A stretch of 64,000 bases of DNA from Mesorhizobium jarvisii (GTDB lineage: Bacteria; Pseudomonadota; Alphaproteobacteria; Rhizobiales; Rhizobiaceae). A program made the translations under genes and the position numbers. The stretch covers positions 62,001 through 126,000 of the forward strand of contig NZ_QZXA01000006.1 of assembly GCF_003601985.1 (NCBI RefSeq). The letters run 5' to 3'. Under the pieces are notes generated by a model that saw only the letters and a program-made list of their open reading frames with translations, had not been told where the DNA came from and searched no databases. How positions within the stretch are numbered: position 1 is the stretch's first letter; the number at the start of each line of letters is the position of its first letter. This document shows positions 8,673 through 16,716 of the stretch, piece after piece.

Positions 8673-9440
8673 ATGGGCACTTTTTTCTACGTGGTCCTGG
8701 CGTTCCTTGTAGGCGTTTTGGTTGGCTGGTTCATCTGGGGTCGCCTGCGTGGTGAGCTCGACAGTTTGCGCGGCGACCTCGACCGCACCCGCGGCGAGCG
8801 CGACAAGCTGCGTGCCGACAGCGATCGCCTGACCGGCGAACTCAATGCATGCGGCAAGACCCGCGCCGACCTCGAGCGCCAGTTGCGCGACGCGCAGACG
8901 GGTGGAGCAAAGGCCGCCAGTCAGCCGCCGGCCGCCCTGATGTCAACGCCGGCGGCAGCCAAATCCGCTCCGGCGGCGGCCAAGGCTGCGCCTGCCAAAC
9001 CAGCCGCGAAGGCGGCGCCGGCGAAGGCTGCCGCCGCCAAGTCGGCTGCACCGAAGCCCGCGGCCGCCAAGCCCGCCGCGAGCAAACCTGCTGCCTCCAC
9101 GGCTTCGGCAGCAAAGAGTTCGGCCGCGCCCAAGCCGGCAGCCGCCAAGAAGGCCGCACCGGCGGCAGCCAAGCCTGCGGCGGACAAGCCCGACAACCTA
9201 CGCCGGCTGATCGGTATCGGCCCGGTCAACGAGAAGCTGCTCAAGGCGCAGGGCGTCACCACCTTCGCCCAGATCGCCGCCTGGACCGCAGCCGACATCA
9301 AGCGGATCGAGGACGTGATGAACTTCGACGGCCGCATCGCCCGCGAACGCTGGATCGACCAAGCCAAGCTGCTCGCCGCCGGCGACGAGAAGGAATTCGC
9401 CAAGCAGTTTCCGACAGCCGGAACCGCCAGCAACACCTGA
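8673..9440 (+). CDS. Membrane-anchored helix-hairpin-helix protein, unknown function
   Basis: 255 residues. Residues 5-25 are a single transmembrane helix ending in WFIWGRL; residues 28-72 are charged and heptad-like, probably a coiled coil; residues 85-175 are almost entirely Ala, Lys and Pro (repeats of the AAAKPA type); residues 178-245 form a helix-hairpin-helix domain of the kind seen in DUF4332 and ribosomal S13/HHH_5-like folds (RRLIGIGPVNEKLLKAQGV). The lysine-rich linker resembles histone H1-like tails and could bind nucleic acid. The N-terminus suggests anchoring at the inner membrane with the domain in the cytoplasm. Function is not established. Confidence 0.75.
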   Translation: MGTFFYVVLAFLVGVLVGWFIWGRLRGELDSLRGDLDRTRGERDKLRADSDRLTGELNACGKTRADLERQLRDAQTGGAKAASQPPAALMSTPAAAKSAPAAAKAAPAKPAAKAAPAKAAAAKSAAPKPAAAKPAASKPAASTASAAKSSAAPKPAAAKKAAPAAAKPAADKPDNLRRLIGIGPVNEKLLKAQGVTTFAQIAAWTAADIKRIEDVMNFDGRIARERWIDQAKLLAAGDEKEFAKQFPTAGTASNT

Positions 9441-9465
9441 GCGGCAAAGGCAGATCATCAAGCCG

Positions 9466-9497
9466 GCGGGGCCACAGGCCCCGCTGATTTCTTTTTG
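9466..9497 (+). terminator. Rho-independent terminator
   Basis: GCGGGGCC (9466-9473), loop ACA, GGCCCCGC (9477-9484), followed by TGATTTCTTTTT. It ends the helix-hairpin-helix protein gene. Confidence 0.85.
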
Positions 9498-9609
9498 GCA
9501 GGCAAGGTCGCCACGAGGTCGGCTTTGAGGGGCAAGGTGCCGTTCCCTCGATTGCACGCGAGCGGCCCCCCATATAGAGCGATCGACGGCTTCATCGATC
9601 CTGGTCCCC

Positions 9610-10755
9610 ATGTCCCTGCCCGCCGCCATTTTCCGCAACGACGAAAGCGCGCGTCAGCTCGTATTCGACCGGCCGGCCGATATCATCGTGGCGCATGAGG
9701 CCCGGGATTTCCAGGCGGCGCTGGAAGCAGCGCAGGCCGCGCACGACGCCGGCAAATGGCTGGCCGGCTATTTCTCCTACGAGGCCGGTTATCTGCTCGA
9801 GCCGAAACTCGTTCCCTTGCTGCCCAAGGGGCGTCGCGCGCCGCTGATCTGCCTCGGTGCTTTCGATGCTCCGGTCGAAGAAGCGGTGCCGCCACGCAAC
9901 GCAGCAGCCCCGAACGGCCCGATCTTCGATGCGCGGGCGGCCTGGTCATTCGAGGACTATGAGAAACGCTTCTCGCGGCTGCACCAGCACATCAGGCAAG
10001 GCGATTGCTACCAGGGCAACCTGACCTTTCCGGTGCAGGCGCAATGGTCGGGCGACCCGCTTGCCGCCTTCGATGCGCTGACCGAACGCCAGCCGGTGAA
10101 GTACGGCGCGCTGGTGACGCTGGGCGATCCCATCGTGCTGTCGCGCTCGCCCGAACTGTTCTTCGAGATCAATGCGGCCGGGATGATCGAAACGCATCCG
10201 ATGAAAGGCACGGCCCCGCGCGGCGCGACCAAGACCGAGGACGAGCGGCAGAAGACCTTCCTGCGCAACGATGAGAAGAACCAGGCCGAGAACCGGATGA
10301 TCGTCGACCTCCTGCGCAACGATATCTCGCTGATCAGCGAGGTCGGCACGCTGGAAGTGCCGGAACTGTTCCGCATCGAGAGCTACCCGACCGTCCACCA
10401 GATGGTGAGCGACGTCAGGGCGAAGCTGCTGCCGGGTCTCACCATTCGCCAGGTGTTTGCAGCACTGTTTCCCTGCGGCTCGATCACCGGCGCGCCGAAG
10501 ATTCGCGCTATGGAGATCCTGCACGATCTGGAGAGCACGCCGCGCGACGTCTATTGCGGCGCCATCGGCTGGATCGCACCGGGGGGCACGATGCGCTTTT
10601 CCGTGGCGATCCGTACCATCTCGCTCTTTGCCAGCGGCGAGGCCGTCTACAATGTCGGCGGCGGCATCGTCTTCGATTCGACGCCCGAGGAGGAGTATCA
10701 GGAGTGTCTGCTCAAAGCCCGCTTCGCGACGGGGACACCGCCGATTTCGAGCTGA
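9610..10755 (+). CDS. pabB: Aminodeoxychorismate synthase component I
   Basis: 381 residues. It converts chorismate with ammonia to 4-amino-4-deoxychorismate for folate synthesis. The chorismate-binding core is visible: SRSPELFFE, THPMKGTAPRG, ENRMIVDLLRND and GSITGAPKIRAMEIL. The protein is shorter than the 450-residue enterobacterial PabB because the N-terminal part is reduced, as in many alphaproteobacteria. The lyase gene pabC overlaps its 3' end in another frame, confirming the pathway. The glutamine amidotransferase subunit is not in the window. Confidence 0.92.
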   Translation: MSLPAAIFRNDESARQLVFDRPADIIVAHEARDFQAALEAAQAAHDAGKWLAGYFSYEAGYLLEPKLVPLLPKGRRAPLICLGAFDAPVEEAVPPRNAAAPNGPIFDARAAWSFEDYEKRFSRLHQHIRQGDCYQGNLTFPVQAQWSGDPLAAFDALTERQPVKYGALVTLGDPIVLSRSPELFFEINAAGMIETHPMKGTAPRGATKTEDERQKTFLRNDEKNQAENRMIVDLLRNDISLISEVGTLEVPELFRIESYPTVHQMVSDVRAKLLPGLTIRQVFAALFPCGSITGAPKIRAMEILHDLESTPRDVYCGAIGWIAPGGTMRFSVAIRTISLFASGEAVYNVGGGIVFDSTPEEEYQECLLKARFATGTPPISS

Positions 10756-11366
10756 TCGAAACCATGCGCTGGCAGCCCGGGACGGGCTTCCTGCGCTTCG
10801 ATCGCCACCTTGCACGCCTCTATGGCTCGGCGGCGGAGCTCGGCTTCGCCTGCGATCCGCAACGGATAGCCGAGGTGTTGAGCGACGCCCTTGATGGCGC
10901 CCGAACCGCCATGCGCACGCGGCTCGCTTTGGCACGCAACGGCGACGCGACGGCCTCGGCACAGCCCTACGAACCGCTCGCCGCCGACAAGGTCTGGGTG
11001 CTGCGGCTGGCGCGGACGCGGCTCGACTCAGGCAATACGCTGCTGCGCCACAAGACCAGCCGGCGCCAGCTCTACACCCATGCCCGTTCCGAGTATCTCG
11101 TCACCCAGGCCGACGAGGTGATCCTGGTCAATGAGCGCGGCGAAATCTGCGAAGGCACCATCACCAATGTCTTCGCCGATTTCGGCAACGGCGTGCTGGC
11201 AACGGCCCGGCTCGATTGCGGCCTGCTGCCTGGCGTATTGCGCGCCGAGCTTCTGGATGAAGGCCGGGCGGAAGAAGCAATCTACAGCTACGACGATCTG
11301 AAGTCGGCCAAGGCACTCTTTGTCGGCAATTCGCTGCGCGGCTTGATTCCCGCAAAGCTTGTGTGA
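10704..11366 (+). CDS. pabC: Aminotransferase class IV, probable 4-amino-4-deoxychorismate lyase
   Basis: 220 residues. PLP-dependent fold IV enzyme releasing pyruvate from aminodeoxychorismate to give p-aminobenzoate. The PLP lysine is in RHKTSRRQLY, and EICEGTITNVF is the family signature. The GTG start at 10704 is chosen because an AGGAG sequence lies just before it (10691-10703) and because homology begins at once (ADFELIETMRW). It therefore overlaps the last 52 bases of pabB in a +1-type frame relation, implying translational coupling. In some bacteria the two are a single fused protein; here they are separate. Confidence 0.85.
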   Translation: MSAQSPLRDGDTADFELIETMRWQPGTGFLRFDRHLARLYGSAAELGFACDPQRIAEVLSDALDGARTAMRTRLALARNGDATASAQPYEPLAADKVWVLRLARTRLDSGNTLLRHKTSRRQLYTHARSEYLVTQADEVILVNERGEICEGTITNVFADFGNGVLATARLDCGLLPGVLRAELLDEGRAEEAIYSYDDLKSAKALFVGNSLRGLIPAKLV

Positions 11367-11380
11367 ACCAGGATAACGCC

Positions 11381-11668
11381 ATGTTCGTCGTTTCGCTGAA
11401 CTACAAAGTGCCCCTGACCGAGATCGACCGCTTGCAGGCGGCGCATATCGAATGGCTGAAGGGCTGCTATTCGGATGGTATATTCGTCGCTTCCGGGCCG
11501 AAGAAACCGCGGACCGGCGGCATCATTATCGCGCAATGCCCGCGCGAGATCCTCGATGCCAGGCTGGCTGCCGACCCCTTCGCCAAGGCCGGCGCCGCGG
11601 ATTACGCGGTCACCGAATTCCTGGCCAGGATGACCGCCACCGGTCTCGACGCTCTCAAGGAAGCATGA
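11381..11668 (+). CDS. YciI family protein
   Basis: 95 residues, a single ferredoxin-like YciI/dimeric alpha-beta barrel domain. The usual His in AHIEWLKG and the motif FVASGPKKPRTGGIIIA are present. The role of this family is mostly unknown; some members act as small hydrolases or lyases on chlorinated or muconolactone-like substrates. It starts 14 nt after pabC and overlaps the next gene by 4 bp, so it is co-transcribed with the folate genes. Confidence 0.85.
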   Translation: MFVVSLNYKVPLTEIDRLQAAHIEWLKGCYSDGIFVASGPKKPRTGGIIIAQCPREILDARLAADPFAKAGAADYAVTEFLARMTATGLDALKEA

Positions 11669-12597
11669 GTTTGGTCGAGGCCCTGCCCACCCACACCCCT
11701 TATGACGGCTCGTCGAAGCTGTTCAACATCGGGCTGAAGCCGCTTGAGCCGGCAAACTGGATCGAGGTCGACGGCCATCTTCTGCCTTATCTCGCCGAGA
11801 AGCGCCGGCTTTATGCCCAAATCCCCGACCGGGTTTTCGTCGAGGAGGACGGCACGCGGGATGCCCAGCGGGAAGTGCTCGACTTGCTCGGCGCGTATTT
11901 GCCGGAGCGATTTCCGCGCACCCATCGCCGCACCGATGCGGGCATCGCGGTGGTGGGCGCCGCGAACCACCCTGCTCTGCCTTCGGATCTTGCCGACGCG
12001 CCGCTGGTCGCGGCCTCGCTGCTGGTCCAGGAAGACCTGATCCTGATGCGCCGCGACGACAGCGGCTGGCGGCTCGCCGCCGGCTCGCTGTGCTTTCCTT
12101 CGTCCTGGTCGCTGCTCGAAAAATTCGGCAAGCCGCTGCAGCAAATCCACGAGCCCGTGCCCGGTTTCGGTCCGGGCACGCGTCCCGCCGAACTGATCAA
12201 CCGCATGTTCGACGGCCTGCAGGGACAGGCGGTCGAGCGCTTCAACTGGTCGATCCAGGCCGACAATGCGCTCTACCATCCGCTGTCCAATGTCGAGCGC
12301 ATCGACCGCGCCACCAACCGGCCGACACGCTTCCCCGACGGTGACGTCGAGGCGCACGCCTTCATCCGCGTCGAGCGGCAGACGCTGCGCAAGCTGCCGT
12401 CCTCACGCGACATCCTGTTCACCATCCGCATCCATCTCGACCCGCTCGCCGTGCTGGCGCGGCACCCGGACCGGGCGACGCTCGCACTGTCCTTTGCCGC
12501 CCAGCTCGAAGCGCTCGATCTCGATCAGCTAGACTATAAGGGCCTGACATCGGACCGCGACCGGCTGATCGAACATCTGAAGACGATGACGCGCTAA
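11665..12597 (+). CDS. DUF3445 / heme-dependent oxidative N-demethylase family protein
   Basis: 310 residues; begins at an ATG that overlaps the preceding stop as ATGA. Family features seen: DGHLLPYLAEKRRLY near residue 30, VQEDLILMRRDD and LCFPSSWSLLEKFGKPLQQIHEPVPG near residues 125-165, and HAFIRVERQTLRKLP followed by FTIRIHLDPL in the C-terminal third. Relatives bind heme and belong with dimethylamine-type oxidative N-demethylases, but without the partner subunits the reaction is uncertain. It is the last gene of the pab cluster; a metabolic link is unclear. Confidence 0.82.
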   Translation: MSLVEALPTHTPYDGSSKLFNIGLKPLEPANWIEVDGHLLPYLAEKRRLYAQIPDRVFVEEDGTRDAQREVLDLLGAYLPERFPRTHRRTDAGIAVVGAANHPALPSDLADAPLVAASLLVQEDLILMRRDDSGWRLAAGSLCFPSSWSLLEKFGKPLQQIHEPVPGFGPGTRPAELINRMFDGLQGQAVERFNWSIQADNALYHPLSNVERIDRATNRPTRFPDGDVEAHAFIRVERQTLRKLPSSRDILFTIRIHLDPLAVLARHPDRATLALSFAAQLEALDLDQLDYKGLTSDRDRLIEHLKTMTR

Positions 12598-12601
12598 GCC
12601 G

Positions 12602-13480
12602 CTACAGGCTGCTGGCCAGGAACTCGACGAATGTCCTTGCCCTGACGCTGGCCTTGCGTCCGGCTGGAAACAGCGCCCACAATTCAACAGGCGGCAGCGC
12701 CCAGTCCACCAGGATCGGCCGTACCGCACCGCTGCGCAGTTCCGCGTCGAACATCCATTCGGAGCCGACCGTGAAGCCGATGCCGGCAAGTACTGCCTCA
12801 CGTATCCCTTCGGCGGAAGTCACGCGCAGCCGCCCTTGGCCGGCAAGCGAAACCTCTTCGGCGCCTCGCCGGAATGTCCAGCGATTGGAAGTGCCTGCCC
12901 GGACGAAAAGGATCGCCTCGTGCCGCGACAGCTCATCCGGCGCGATGGGTTCGCCCTCGCGTGCCAGGTAGGAAGGTGCCGCCACCACGAGACGACGACA
13001 GGTGGCGATCTTGCGCCCGATATGAGCGGGAGCGAAGCTTTCACCCAGTCGCAGCATGACATCCACCCCTTCCTCGACGAGGTCGACGTTCCTGTCGTCC
13101 ATCGCCACCTCGACGTCGAGCCTCGGGTGAGCATCCAGGAAGGCTTTCAGCCTCGGCACGACATGCAGGCGGCCGAAGGTCACCGACGTACCGATGCGCA
13201 GCAACCCGGTAAGCGCCGCCGCAGTGCCACGCGCCGTGTTCTCGGCTTCGTCGGCCTCGTCGACCGCGCGCTTGGCGCCTTCATAGAAGCTGACGCCGGC
13301 ATCGGTCGGCGAGAGACCTCGGGTGGTGCGCGACAGCAGGCGAACGCCGAGCCGTTCCTCGAGCTGCGCGATGGCCTTCGAGACGGCTGGCTGCCCGACG
13401 CGCAAATGCCGCGCGGCCGCCGAGAACGAACCGGTTTCGATGACCCTTATAAAGGTGTTCATCGCCATAAGCCTGTCCAT
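12602..13480 (-). CDS. LysR family transcriptional regulator
   Basis: 292 residues. The winged HTH occupies residues 1-60 (AMNTFIRVIETGSFSAAARHLRVGQPAVSKAIAQ), followed by a periplasmic-binding-like effector domain from about 90 to 290. It is convergent with the DUF3445 gene (4 bp apart) and divergent from the SDR gene at 13589. LysR proteins usually regulate the divergent gene, and two palindromes in the 108-bp gap fit this. Belongs to the subgroup that regulates oxidoreductases of quinone or reactive electrophile response, an inference from context. Confidence 0.92.
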   Translation of the reverse strand: MDRLMAMNTFIRVIETGSFSAAARHLRVGQPAVSKAIAQLEERLGVRLLSRTTRGLSPTDAGVSFYEGAKRAVDEADEAENTARGTAAALTGLLRIGTSVTFGRLHVVPRLKAFLDAHPRLDVEVAMDDRNVDLVEEGVDVMLRLGESFAPAHIGRKIATCRRLVVAAPSYLAREGEPIAPDELSRHEAILFVRAGTSNRWTFRRGAEEVSLAGQGRLRVTSAEGIREAVLAGIGFTVGSEWMFDAELRSGAVRPILVDWALPPVELWALFPAGRKASVRARTFVEFLASSL

Positions 13481-13482
13481 CT

Positions 13483-13518
13483 ATTCCACCCTGGAATTAG
13501 TTATATGGTGAAATTCAC
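13483..13518. promoter_or_regulatory. Two palindromes in the LysR-SDR intergenic region
   Basis: ATTCCA-CCC-TGGAAT (13483-13497) and GTGAA-A-TTCAC (13508-13518) lie next to each other between the divergent starts. They fit the T-N11-A style of LysR sites only loosely but are the obvious operator candidates for autoregulation and control of the SDR gene. Confidence 0.5.
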
Positions 13519-13588
13519 TCTACCTGACCCGTTTGGGAATAGCCAATTGGCTTGATGTCAAATCCATCCATCCATTCGGAGAACCAAA

Positions 13589-14335
13589 ATGGGCAAGCTC
13601 AACAACAAGGTCGCCATCGTCACCGGTGCCGCGCGAGGCATCGGTGCCGGCATCGCCAAACGGCTGGCGGCGGAAGGCGCCGCCGTCGTCGTCAACTACG
13701 CCTCCAGCCGTGAGGCTGCAGAACGCACGGTCAAGGAGATCGTCGCCGCCGGCGGCAAGGCGACCGCGGTTCAGGGTGACGTGGCCGAGGCCGCCGAAGT
13801 CGAGAAGATGTTCGAGGCCGCCGAGATCGCATTCGGCAAGCCAAGCATTCTGATCAACAACGCCGCGACCGCCAGCTTCGGCACTTTCGAGGAAACCAGT
13901 GAGGCGGATTATCGGCGGCTGTTCGACACCAATGTGCTGGGCACGATCTTGACCACCAAGGCGGCCATGCGCCACTTCCCCGAGACCGGCGGCAGCATCG
14001 TCAACATCGGCACGATCTCGAGCTGGAACCCGGTGCCGAACACCAGCCTCTATTCCGCCAGCAAAGCCGCGATCGATACGCTGACGCTCAGCCTGTCGAG
14101 AGAACTCGGAGCCCGCAACATCCGTGTCAACATCGTGGCGCCTGGCTATACCCATACCGAAATGACCGAAGGCATGGTCGGCACCGATTTCGGCAATATG
14201 CTGATCGCTGGCGTCCCCCTCGGCCAGCGCTTCGGCAAGCCGGACGACATCGCCCCGACCGTGGCCTTCCTCGCCTCGGACGAGGCAGCGTGGCTTACCG
14301 GCGAACGCATCAACGCGTCCGGCGGCGCTCGCTGA
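13589..14335 (+). CDS. SDR family oxidoreductase (FabG-like)
   Basis: 248 residues. Cofactor motif TGAARGIG at 12-19, catalytic Tyr155 and Lys159 in YSASK, Ser near 144. The usual NNAG is NNAA at 90-93. The C-terminal LTGERINASGG is the classical substrate/tetramer segment. It is separated from and probably controlled by the divergent LysR gene. Annotated relatives are called 3-oxoacyl-ACP or glucose dehydrogenases, but the real substrate cannot be deduced. Confidence 0.88.
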   Translation: MGKLNNKVAIVTGAARGIGAGIAKRLAAEGAAVVVNYASSREAAERTVKEIVAAGGKATAVQGDVAEAAEVEKMFEAAEIAFGKPSILINNAATASFGTFEETSEADYRRLFDTNVLGTILTTKAAMRHFPETGGSIVNIGTISSWNPVPNTSLYSASKAAIDTLTLSLSRELGARNIRVNIVAPGYTHTEMTEGMVGTDFGNMLIAGVPLGQRFGKPDDIAPTVAFLASDEAAWLTGERINASGGAR

Positions 14336-14520
14336 TACGACGCCGGCTCAACATCCGCCATCGGGCAGGCCATCGCCTCCCGGTGGCATCGCCGAGCACT
14401 TCCACAGCTGCGTTCCCAGGCGTTTCGCTGCTTTTCCCTTTATTGTGACAATGATCTATGGTTTGTCGCGCCGCGGCCAAGCGGCTGTTCCGGAGTGTTT
14501 TTTGAGGAGTGCTCGATAAA

Positions 14521-15966
14521 ATGGCGAATGAAAACTGGCCCGTTTACGGTGAGATCACCGGCCCTGTTGTGATGATCGGCTTCGGCTCGATCGGACGGGG
14601 GACGCTGCCGCTCATCGAACGCCATTTCAAGTTCGACAAGTCGCGCATGACGGTACTCGACCCACGCGACACCGACCGCAAGCTGCTCGACGAGCGCGGC
14701 ATCGCTTTCGTCCAGGAAGCGGTGACCGAGAAGAACTACAAGAAAATTTTGACGCCGCTTTTGACCAATGGCGGCGGCCAGGGCTTTTGCGTCAATTTGT
14801 CGGTCGATACCGGCTCGGTGGACCTGATGCGGCTCTGCCGCAAGCTCGGCGTGCTCTACATCGACACCGTCGTCGAGCCGTGGCTCGGCTTCTATTTCGA
14901 CGCCAAGGCCGACAATGCCAGCCGCACGAACTATGCGCTGCGCGAGGCGATGATCCAGGAGAAGCAGGACAAGCCCGGTGGTGCTACCGCCGTCTCCACC
15001 TGCGGTGCCAATCCCGGCATGGTCTCGTGGTTCGTCAAGCAGGCGCTGGTCAACCTCGCCACCGATCTTGGCCTCGAGTTCTCGGAGCCGGCGCAGGAAG
15101 ACCGCGAGGGCTGGGCCAAGCTGATGAAGAAGGCCGGCGTCAAGGGTATCCATATCGCCGAGCGCGACACCCAGCGCACCAAGAAGCCGAAGCCGATGGA
15201 TGTGTTCTGGAACACCTGGTCGGTCGAGGGCTTCATTTCCGAAGGCCTGCAGCCCGCCGAGCTCGGCTGGGGCACGCATGAGAAATGGATGCCGAAGAAC
15301 GCCAAGAAGCATAAGCACGGCTCCAAGGCCGCGATCTACCTGGAGCAGCCCGGCGCCAACACGCGCGTGCGCTCGTGGTGCCCGACGCCGGGCGCGCAAT
15401 ACGGCCTGCTGGTGACGCACAACGAGTCGATCTCGATCGCCGATTTCTTCACCGTTCGCTCAAAGAAGGGCAAGGTCCAGTACCGGCCGACCTGCCACTA
15501 CGCCTACCATCCCTGCAATGACGCGATCCTGTCGCTGGACGAGATGTTCGGCGCCGCCGGCAAGCCTCAGCCGGTGCACCATGTGCTCGACGAGAACGAA
15601 CTGGTCGACGGCGTCGACGAACTCGGTGTCCTGCTCTACGGCCACGACAAGAACGCCTACTGGTATGGCTCGCACCTGTCGCTGGCCGAGGCGCGCAAGC
15701 TGGCGCCCTATCAGAACGCCACCGGCCTTCAGGTCACCTCGGCGGTTCTGGCCGGCATGGTCTGGGCACTGGAAAATCCCGATGCCGGCATCGTCGAAGC
15801 CGACGAGATGGACTACAAGCGCTGCCTGGAAGTCCAGTCGCCCTATCTCGGACCGGTCGAAGGCCATTACACCGACTGGACGCCGCTCGACCGACGCCCG
15901 GGCCTCTTCCCGGAGGACCTCGACCGCAGCGATCCGTGGCAATTCCGCAACATCCTCGTCCGATAG
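14521..15966 (+). CDS. hss: Homospermidine synthase
   Basis: 481 residues, typical length. The enzyme makes sym-homospermidine from two putrescines (or putrescine plus spermidine) using NAD+; homospermidine is a main polyamine of rhizobia. The NAD-binding motif GFGSIGRGTLPLIERHF is at residues 19-35, and the conserved CGANPGMVSWFVKQAL and WCPTPGAQYGLLVTHNE segments are present. A GTG at 14509 directly follows the GAGGAG ribosome-binding site, whereas ATG 14521 begins 12 nt after it; homology favours the ATG. The gene appears monocistronic. Confidence 0.95.
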   Translation: MANENWPVYGEITGPVVMIGFGSIGRGTLPLIERHFKFDKSRMTVLDPRDTDRKLLDERGIAFVQEAVTEKNYKKILTPLLTNGGGQGFCVNLSVDTGSVDLMRLCRKLGVLYIDTVVEPWLGFYFDAKADNASRTNYALREAMIQEKQDKPGGATAVSTCGANPGMVSWFVKQALVNLATDLGLEFSEPAQEDREGWAKLMKKAGVKGIHIAERDTQRTKKPKPMDVFWNTWSVEGFISEGLQPAELGWGTHEKWMPKNAKKHKHGSKAAIYLEQPGANTRVRSWCPTPGAQYGLLVTHNESISIADFFTVRSKKGKVQYRPTCHYAYHPCNDAILSLDEMFGAAGKPQPVHHVLDENELVDGVDELGVLLYGHDKNAYWYGSHLSLAEARKLAPYQNATGLQVTSAVLAGMVWALENPDAGIVEADEMDYKRCLEVQSPYLGPVEGHYTDWTPLDRRPGLFPEDLDRSDPWQFRNILVR

Positions 15967-15995
15967 CACCCTGCGCACCATGCGCCATTGCCTTG

Positions 15996-16020
15996 CAATC
16001 GCCCGGAAATCGGGCGATTG
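15996..16020. terminator. Perfect 10-bp hairpin after hss
   Basis: CAATCGCCCG (15996-16005), loop GAAAT, CGGGCGATTG (16011-16020), 30 nt after the hss stop. The following bases lack a U tract (AAGAGA), so it may protect the 3' end or terminate weakly. Confidence 0.55.
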
Positions 16021-16148
16021 AAGAGATGCGGCCTGGGGCAGCGCGCGTCTTGCGGGACGCACGCCCGTTCCAGCACTTTGGACGTTCGCATCGTGCCTGC
16101 CAAAATCGAAACCGATTTTTGGGCCGATGCGTTTGGAGAGGATTTCAG

Positions 16149-16526
16149 ATGACTATTGCGCGCAAAGTTCTTTCGATCGGCGTGGCGGGTTCCTTTGCCA
16201 TGATGCTTGCCGCCTGTACCACAAGCGGTCCCGACGCACCGCCGATGGCGGCCGCGCCGAAAGGCGTCGAGGGCTCGTGGATCGATGCCAAGGGCACCGG
16301 CCTGTCGACCTTCACCGGCGGCAAGTTCACGACCGTCGCCACCGACACCGGCCAGAAGCTGGCTGATGGCAGCTACACGATGACCGGCGCCACTTCGGTC
16401 GAGATCAACGGGACGTCGCTGATCCGCCAGACGCCAGTCAGCTTCAACTGCCTGCTGATCTCCACCAGCCAGTTGAACTGCACCAGTTCGTCCGGCCAGA
16501 ACTTCGTGCTGACGCGACGCGCCTGA
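16149..16526 (+). CDS. omp10: Omp10-like outer-membrane lipoprotein
   Basis: 125 residues. A lipoprotein signal peptide ends in the lipobox LAAC with the lipidated Cys at residue 23, followed by a short Pro/Ala linker. The mature domain (GVEGSWIDAKG, then LNCTSSSGQNFVLTRRA at the end) matches the layout of Brucella Omp10, including G-EGSW-D and QLNCTSS near the C-terminus. It belongs to the AprI/Inh-like lipocalin-type fold, so it may be a small beta-barrel inhibitor or a structural surface lipoprotein. It has its own promoter region and terminator. Confidence 0.82.
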   Translation: MTIARKVLSIGVAGSFAMMLAACTTSGPDAPPMAAAPKGVEGSWIDAKGTGLSTFTGGKFTTVATDTGQKLADGSYTMTGATSVEINGTSLIRQTPVSFNCLLISTSQLNCTSSSGQNFVLTRRA

Positions 16527-16549
16527 ACCGGCAAACACAGGACACATTG

Positions 16550-16583
16550 GGGACGGCGGCCGATTGGCCGCCGCCCTTTTTTG
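16550..16583 (+). terminator. Rho-independent terminator of the Omp10-like gene
   Basis: GGCGGCC (16555-16561), loop GATT, GGCCGCC (16566-16572), then GCCCTTTTTT. It lies about 30 nt after the stop codon. Confidence 0.85.
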
Positions 16584-16716
16584 CGCCTGCAAAAAGTGGC
16601 GGCATTTCCGCTTGCGTCAGCCGGAACGCGATGGGAACATGGTCAAAACGCTGGTTGTTATACCCCAGTCAAGCAAGGGCGTTAAACGCCTCCGATCAGC
16701 CCACCGGGAGACGAAG

